This document shows positions 57,739 through 64,000 of a stretch of 64,000 nucleotides of DNA, in pieces. The position numbers were made by a program, and so were the translations under genes. The notes under the pieces are model-generated. The model was given only the letters and a program-made list of their open reading frames with translations, searched no databases and was not told the DNA's origin. Numbering within the stretch: position 1 is the stretch's first letter; every line of letters starts with the position of its first letter. The stretch covers positions 313,394 to 377,393 of the forward strand of contig KB722751.1 of NCBI GenBank assembly GCA_000349905.1. The letters run 5' to 3'. This DNA is from Volvariella volvacea V23 (Eukaryota > Basidiomycota > Agaricomycetes > Agaricales > Pluteaceae).

Positions 57739-58446
57739 TGAGTCAAACGAATAAGATATTCAAGAGGAAAATGAATCGAGCGTCACACATTCCATCAGAT
57801 TTTACGTCAAGCAGAGTAGACAAACCTTCCCTCACAATACCTCGCGATTCGGTTGAGCTTTACAACGTTACAGCACTATTCTGATGGTAGAGAGATGGAG
57901 ATCACCAGCATGTCAGGGGTGACACCTTCCTGCATAGGTTGAGGGGTACGTACACATCTAGTTCTCACCTCTACCTCCATTACTTTGCAACCATGCCAAT
58001 AGGTTCTCTATGCGTTCATCCGCTGGGGCCTTAACCAGCAGATACTATCTTCATGCATCTTGTCATAAGCACGATTCCATTGCGATCGAAGATAAAAATC
58101 GCCTTGAAATGAAGTTGGCAGTAAACCGAATATCGCTTTCGTAAGTTCATTCGGGTCTTCCTACGCTAGCCTATCACAAAATTATGAGCGATAACAAGTT
58201 CTGCAATCGTGAAACAAGTGGTGAATCTCACCTATATGTGTTACATCAAAACGAATATACCCATGGATGCAAAGCAGGAAGCTTAGCGCCACGACTGCAC
58301 ATCATGACAGATCACGTGCGCGCACAGTCACACCCACCAACCCAGTTAAGAGACAACAGTTCCAGTTCCTCGTAAAACGGTTCACGATGCAAGCGTAGCA
58401 AAATATATTATAAGGAACATTATATTACACCTAAACGGACGTCACA

Positions 58447-60269
58447 TTACTTCGTTCCATCTCCTTTCAACCACGGGTCCTGTAGGAGCTCCTCCGCCGT
58501 AGCCCGCTCAGACGGTCTCAACCTCAAACACCTCCTCATAAAAGCAGCAGCACCCCTCCGTTCTTCATCCGTCATAGGCGTCAATGCGAAACTCTGCAAC
58601 AGTATCTCGAATGGGGAAAGCACCCGAGCGCCTCCCTCCTTCCGGGCATTCGTCCGAGCCCGAATAGAGCTCTCAATCTTCTGCAGCACTTCTGTAACAC
58701 GTGTAGTAACAAAATCGTATAGTCAGCCTCAACAAGTAACTTGGAAATGGCCAAAGCGGCTGTTACGCACCAATATGAGCAAGAGAATGCCACATCACGC
58801 TACAAGCATCTGCCAAAGGCGTGTTCTCGTCGCAATAAAGCGAGATTTGACACATGACGTATGCCTTCTCTTCATTTCCTGGTCTTTGCGTTATCGGAAG
58901 TTCTCCCGAACCTTCCTGCTCGCGCTGCTGGATTTGGTAGAGTTGCTCACGAAACATTGGTGGAACTTCGGCATGGAGTAGGTTCTGAAGAGTCAAGAGA
59001 TGGTATGTCTGTTGTGGATATGATAAAGCATGAGGAATAACACTCCTATCAAAAAAATCGTTGAAGTTCATACCATAAGCCCGACCGACCAGATATCAAC
59101 CGTCTTGTCCCATTCGACTTCATGAATAAGTTCCGGAGCTTGAAGTTCAAGTTCGGAAGCGTCGGTGTGGGTTGATTTAGAATCGACAAATTCAGCTATC
59201 ATAACCTTCGAGTTAGCTCTTGTACTTTTGACATGATTTTGTGCGATCAATGGAATTAAGGACGTACAAAATTGGAAGCCCGTCAGGACAAATCACCTCT
59301 CTCGCAGCTCGTTAAGAGATGGTAGAGGGAGGGGACACGGTGATGGTGAATCTGGTGGATTTTTTTCGAGCCATTGTCCAAGATCCATGTTGGGATCAGC
59401 AGCGACCGCCACGCTCTGGGGAGAAATACCTATCATGCGCATGCGTGAGCTTTCCATGGATGCAATACTATCAAATATTCAACGAAACTCACTTTTATGC
59501 ACTATGCCGTTCGCATGCAATAGAGTGACAGCCTTCAAGACATCCCTAATGATGAGTCTAACAACATCAAGTGGGAACGCTCTTCCTTCCGTCAACAGCT
59601 GCTGCACGATATCCGCAACAGTACACAGTTGTAGTTCGGTCACGAGGCAAAGCTGTTTATCCCTCGTTTCAGGATCTTCAAGCATGAAATCGTCGATAAG
59701 GGTGCTGCAATTATGCTCCATCGCATCGCTGCCAAGTGCCTGGTATATATCGAGTTCCCGGACTATATGTTCTGTATTGAGTCTTGTGAAGAGACAGCTA
59801 AGGGTCTTGAGAGCGACGAATTGGTCGTGCCTACACGATACATGCACACTAAGATCAAGTTAACCGCTCTGAACACCAATAGACATGCGTACTCGTTGTC
59901 CTTGGTAAGCCAAACACTCCAACAATTCCTCGAAATTTCCCGCTTCAACTCGAAACGATCTGGATTTCTGGTACCAAGCTGGTCGCCTGATCTGCCATAA
60001 TAAAAGCCATATCTAAAGTCTAATGTGTTCTCAGGCTCTCCGGGAGGGTTGGTAACTACTTCGACTCCTTCACCTCTGCATTTCACACTAGTTGAGAAGT
60101 TCTGTTTCAATCTAGTGGTGCATTTTGTTATGAGGTCGCGACGAATTGAAGGAAGTTGGGAGCGGGTACTACTGAGCCAGCGAGTAGCATGCGGCTTGAA
60201 GTTCGAGTGGGCGCAAAGATAACGAGAGAGGAGATGCGCCTGGAAGAGACTCATGTCACAAAGGGTCAA
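58447..60269 (-). CDS. SRPK-like pseudokinase (kinase copy 6)
   Basis: CDS complement(58447..58691, 58771..59008, 59074..59218, 59297..59429, 59493..59830, 59893..60269), 491 aa. The leader is basic. The glycine loop is replaced (REISRNCWSVWL), the VALKTL lysine is kept, and the hinge is LCLVTEL. The catalytic loop reads VHKSISPQSV, with Asp, Lys and Asn all lost, and the DFG region reads NSKVMIAEF without Asp. The C-lobe scaffold is kept (APELIHE, WDKTVDIWSVG, RCLRLRPSERATAEELLQDPWL). A TGA-containing stretch near 59294 is taken as the start of an intron (AG|GTGATT to acaag), which keeps the frame; if not spliced, the gene would be truncated there. Upstream neighbour of copy L. Confidence 0.75.
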
Positions 60270-60344
60270 CGTCGTGCAAAAACTCTACGAGTCTTGGTTC
60301 AAAAGTCGACAAACATGTTTCCTCGCTGGCGTCGAATGGCCGAC

Positions 60345-61235
60345 GCTACGGCGCGTGTGTGTTTGGGCTTGTTTGACTGGAGCCTTACCACAACGCCCCC
60401 AAAGGTGCGGAAACAGTCCTCACGGCAGACTCGGAGATGCCCCTGTTACACTACTTCACGCCAAGTCAGTTCACTACTCACAGATATCCTGCAACAACGG
60501 GTCTTCATGCTCTTCCGCAGTAGTCCACCCAAAGAGTCCAAACCCCAAACACGTTAGCTAACCATAACTTCGGCGCAGCAGTCCAACTCTCTTCAGCCGT
60601 TGTAGGCAACAGTATTCGCGCAAAAAGGTGGATGGTGTTGAGTGTCAAGATGCCGAGAAAGTGAAGAAGTACCATGTATACGCTGTCCTAGGCAAGACGA
60701 GAAGTAAATGTTAATTGGGCATGACTTCTCCATGGACCATGGTGCCCAATGATCAGTGAGACTTGCGACATTAAATTAAACCCTGCCTCGAACACGTGTG
60801 CAACATGAAGTACGGGGTGCAGGAAACCCTCATACTATGTCCCGTTCAATGCTGATTCTACCGGCGTTGAAGCAGCTCATTGGGAAATGGATGTGCAGAC
60901 ACTATGTGCTACACCGCTTCATTCGTTCCCTCTGCCAGGGTTTCCAACTGCACTGCCAATGCTGAGCGGATAAGCCACCCTTTTAAGCTTTTGGAACGTT
61001 CTAGGGAACTCTCATCTGCATAGCTGCAGCAAACGTGGGTGACGAAACACAAAAGGGCACGTAGCCGAACTTGAGTTCACATAGCCAAGGAAGGGAGCAC
61101 CTTCACGAGACCGCCGACGGTATCACAGCTATGGTACTTAAGACCAGTTGGACTGGATCGTCGCTTATACCCATACTACCCATCCGTTCGCCTCACTCCT
61201 AATGAGTACACAGTGCGATGACTTGGTTGCTAACG
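60345..61235. repeat. Duplicated segment, copy 1
   Basis: About 60460-61235 resembles 63050-63700, and about 60345-60450 resembles 63705-63840. Shared pieces include gtgagac-t-cattaaat, gaacacgtgtgca, tatcacagc-atggtac and gagtacaca-tgcgat. The copies are much diverged. The ends of kinase remnants and the first exon of the membrane-protein gene lie inside. Confidence 0.6.
60450..60700 (-). pseudogene. 3'-end remnant of an SRPK-like kinase (copy 7)
   Basis: Only the last part of a kinase gene is visible: the minus strand reads TTAEEHEDPLLQDICE and a stop, corresponding to the AEELLEDPWL end of the intact copies. Upstream coding sequence cannot be followed, because the neighbouring 5' end belongs to kinase copy 6. 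Confidence 0.55.
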
Positions 61236-62248
61236 ACGATATCTCGGGGGTGGGAATTAGAGTGTAGGTGCTTCGTCACTGCTCTTGGTAATGGAAGGAT
61301 GATGTCTCGCTCGCAGAGGATTTTACGTGCAAATTCTTTGCCTCTGTAAGTTCAATGCAGCTAATCCGCTTGACCATGCATCCATGAATAAAATTAGATA
61401 CTTCGTCCATCATCACCTATTATAATCCTACTGCATCAAGAGATGACGCAGAAGCGTTGGTCCTACCCATAACCACGTTTTCCTACGCTCTCGTCGTTGT
61501 TATCTGGGGGTTGCTACCACGACCAGAACTCACTTTATTCGAGTCCGTATATTCCATATAATTGGTCATCGTCAGGTCTTAACTAATAAGAAAACTCTAT
61601 TCCAGCGCAATCGTAGCGTGCGCACTATTCTTCTTCATGTTCATCAGTTTCGTCGGCCATCAAGACACTCGGCCACCAAGCAGGACAAAACTAGTTGCCG
61701 AGGTCATCATACGATTCAGCTATACTTTTGCATCCCTCGTCGTCGCACACCGCATGCCAAATTTTGGCAAATCCCCGGAATGCTTCCACGATTTCTTTAT
61801 TTTGTTCAATGCGAGATGTCCAGGAAAGACACTCAAAATCTTGATGCTCGTCCTGGGTTATCTACAGCTCATCGTAGTCTGCGTCATGGCATATTCTCTC
61901 CGTTCCATATTCAGCAACAAGGGCATCTATGGGCACCCTCATGGGAGTAGTGCTCCCCCAATTAGGCAGAGAAAAGATTTGTATTTCTCATATCTTATCG
62001 CCGCCGTGTTTATCACCATTTTCCTTATCATCAATATAGAATACACCACCAGCCGCAATCGGACCCTCTATGGTTTACCTGCCCCGCGTTGGACGCTAGC
62101 TCAGGTTCTGGCTGTGCTATTAACTCTTCCCTCTATTGCAGGACTGGTTATAGGTATATTTGCTCAACGACATGAATATAGTGGTAAGAAGAAGAAGGAA
62201 AAGAAGAAGATGTACGTGAACAAGGCCATTGGTACGGATAATGCTTAA
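61202..62248 (+). pseudogene. Multi-pass membrane protein gene with one in-frame stop
   Basis: Four exons close in frame: 61202..61263, 61317..61345, 61398..61575, 61606..62248. The start MSTQCDDLVANDDISGVGIRVGFYVQ has the DISG-G-R-FY pattern common in fungal membrane proteins of unknown function. Several hydrophobic segments follow (TTFSYALVVVIWGLL, IVACALFFFMFISFVG, ILMLVLGYLQLIVVCVMAY, YLIAAVFITIFLIINI, LAVLLTLPSIAGLVIGIFA), then a Lys-rich C-terminus. A TAA at 61559-61561 in exon 3 interrupts it; a Gln codon CAA would be a one-base change. Possible readings: recent pseudogene, sequencing error, or a shorter protein starting at an internal ATG at 61637. Confidence 0.6.
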
Positions 62249-63049
62249 TCGCGAGATGAGACGTACTTGGTGCTAAATTTCGCTGTTCGTGCTTGAGTTT
62301 TACCCATGTAGAATACGAGTAGTGTCCCGATTCCCAGAAGTACGTAGGGCGCTTACATCAGTTGTAGTGCAGCTATGTTTTGGGTCATGATGTTATTTGG
62401 TACACATGTATCTTCTATGTCTTAGTCTTGATAGGCTTCACGGAAATTCTGGTATCGCATATACCGAGATGGCAAGTGCGTCGTGTATCTGTGGACGGCA
62501 AAGGTATTGCACTCATTTGATATAGCAGATCTAGACACGGATACACCGGCGTCTATATGTAAAGAAGCCATACACCACCAATTATGCATTGCAAGTAGAA
62601 TGTGTTGTCTTCCCGAGTCTCAGTGGCTTTCTCTAGTCCTTAAAAACTCTATAGGGTAGCTCTGTCAGACCAGGTGTGTACATGACCGGGATATAACCAT
62701 GATTGAACCGCTTTGTAGAGGATCGCAAACTGCATAGGTTCACCTCGAGTAAGATCGTCACCTTCAAACCCGCAAATCTCTACAGCTATAAAGCGCCCCG
62801 CATCCATATGTTTCTCATCCGTCGCAAGCATCTATTGATAGCCCCACAGGGTCAATGTCTCATAGGAAATCCATTGGCCTGTTGACGGACCACTTTCTCA
62901 GCGTCGACATTGATCGAGAATCCATCATGGCATGTAATCGCGGCAATATCTGTTTGATTTATACCTTACTGCAACGGCCCAAGAACACGATTGAACGGCT
63001 CACGCAGAATGAAGGTGAAAATGCAATCGCCACCACAGAGGTGCCCCTG
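62249..63049. other. Intergenic stretch without a supported gene
   Basis: Short ORFs only. From about 62640 faint similarity to kinase 3' regions may exist, but I cannot follow a frame. Confidence 0.3.
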
Positions 63050-63250
63050 TACAATACTTCACGGCAAGTCAGCCTAATCTTTATGGACAGTCTGCAACCA
63101 CGAGTCTTGAAGACGTTCCTCCGTAGTAGCATGCCCCAACAGTTCACATGTACACCTCAAACACTTTGGCTAATTATAAAGTGCGCAGCAGCTCCACACT
63201 CATCATCTGTCATAGGCGTCCATGCAAGTCCTAATACACGTGCAAAACCT
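63050..63250 (-). pseudogene. 3'-end remnant of an SRPK-like kinase (copy 8)
   Basis: The plus-strand text tctgcaaccacgagtcttga, cctccgtagtagcatg and catcatctgtcataggcgtc is the decayed counterpart of the last exon in copies 4 and 6 (ctgcaaccacgggtc, ctccgccgtagcccg, catccgtcataggcgtc). The frame is lost. Confidence 0.55.
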
Positions 63251-63840
63251 GAATGGTGCTAAGTGTTAGAATGGTAAGAAAGAGAAGCGGTACCACATAT
63301 ACATTGTCCCGGGTAAGGTGAAAATGTGAGTTCAACTGAATCTGGCTCTTCTGCACCCAGTCATTAGTGAGACTGACGTCATTACATTAAATCTTGCCTT
63401 GAACACGCGTGCAGCACGCTAATTCTGAATCAATTGGCCACTTCTCTGGGGCTCTTGGAGGGTTCTAGCGAACTCCCATCGACCCAACTTTGGTAAACGT
63501 GGAAGATGAAAAACAGAAACCAAGTCACCAAACTTGAATTCAGACTTGAGGCAAGGAACTTGAAGGGAACGACACCACGCGACTGCTGACCATATCACAG
63601 CCATGGTACTCAAGGCAAGTTGAACAGAATCATTTACTCCAAACCATACTGCCCATCTATTTGCCTTACCCCCATTGAGTACACAATGCGATAATTTGGT
63701 GGCATGGAAGACTGAGCGCCACTTATGTTTGGATGTGCTTGGCTGCAGCCTTAACGCAATGCCTCTTTCGCGGAACTCAGAAACCCAACTCCCAGAAAAA
63801 CGGTCCACATCAGGAAACAGAGGCGCTGTCATGTATTGAA
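63050..63840. repeat. Duplicated segment, copy 2
   Basis: Counterpart of 60345-61235; the two pieces are in the opposite order relative to the kinase ends, as expected for a tandem array in which a unit boundary falls inside. Confidence 0.55.
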
Positions 63841-63908
63841 CACATCCTATCACCGACTTCAACTTGCGGTGCCTCAATTGCATTACTTTTCTCCATGCTA
63901 GTCCAAGT

Positions 63909-64000
63909 CTACTGTTCACAAACATTCCGCAACCACGGATCTCGAAGGAGCTCGTCCGCCGTGGCACGCTCAGACGGTTCGAACCTCAAACACCGGGCTA
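63909..64000 (-). CDS. SRPK-like kinase homologue, 3' end only (copy 9, cut by window edge)
   Basis: The open minus-strand frame reads RCLRFEPSERATADELLRDPWL and ends in a stop at 63909-63911, the typical end of this kinase family. The gene continues beyond the right edge, so whether it is intact and whether its catalytic loop is complete cannot be seen. Confidence 0.65.
   Translation of the reverse strand, partial: ARCLRFEPSERATADELLRDPWLRNVCEQ

Noticed and set aside
59293..59295. Nonsense codon in kinase copy 6
   Set aside because: The TGA is better read as part of a GTGATT splice donor; using it joins both neighbouring exons in frame.

Overview
The window looks like nuclear DNA of a basidiomycete fungus, most likely an Agaricomycete. 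The genes are split by many short introns of about 50-90 nt with GT/GC...AG borders. Conserved fungal housekeeping proteins are present, and two lineage-specific families dominate: Cyt/volvatoxin-like pore-forming proteins and SRPK-like protein kinases. I cannot name the species from sequence alone.

Layout. 1-3.6 kb is a CpG-poor inverted-repeat element that looks like decayed transposon sequence; the CpG loss runs on into the 3' half of a dead kinase gene (3.7-5.1 kb). 5.5-9.2 kb holds one intact and two broken Cyt-like genes. 11.7-30.8 kb is mostly ordinary: a CaMK-type kinase, mitochondrial HMG-CoA lyase, a 76-residue ubiquitin unit fused to a Gly/Ala-rich membrane tail, a PEBP protein, a large membrane protein with a disordered tail, and a SIRT5-like sirtuin. 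One intact (17.4 kb) and one broken (27.6 kb) Cyt-like gene sit between them. 31.4-64 kb is an accessory region of repeated cassettes: kinase-like genes, single-domain Cyt-like genes, a divergent Cyt-like subfamily, one gene joining two Cyt-like domains, a C2H2 zinc-finger gene, and a membrane-protein gene with one stop.

In all there are 13 Cyt-like loci: ten with open reading frames (one of them a two-domain fusion) and three pseudogenes. There are five recognisable kinase loci plus three 3'-end remnants. The Cyt-like genes share an unusual 5' layout of two tiny exons, then one large coding exon, and nearly all carry a splice-donor-like sequence at or just after the stop codon. Kinase copies with open frames have lost catalytic-loop residues, while the copy that still has them is a pseudogene. 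The order kinase - divergent Cyt gene - typical Cyt gene recurs at about 31-40 kb and 53-60 kb, and a mirror-image partial copy lies at 46-50 kb. The family functions are inferred from sequence similarity alone; nothing in the window shows what these proteins do in this fungus.
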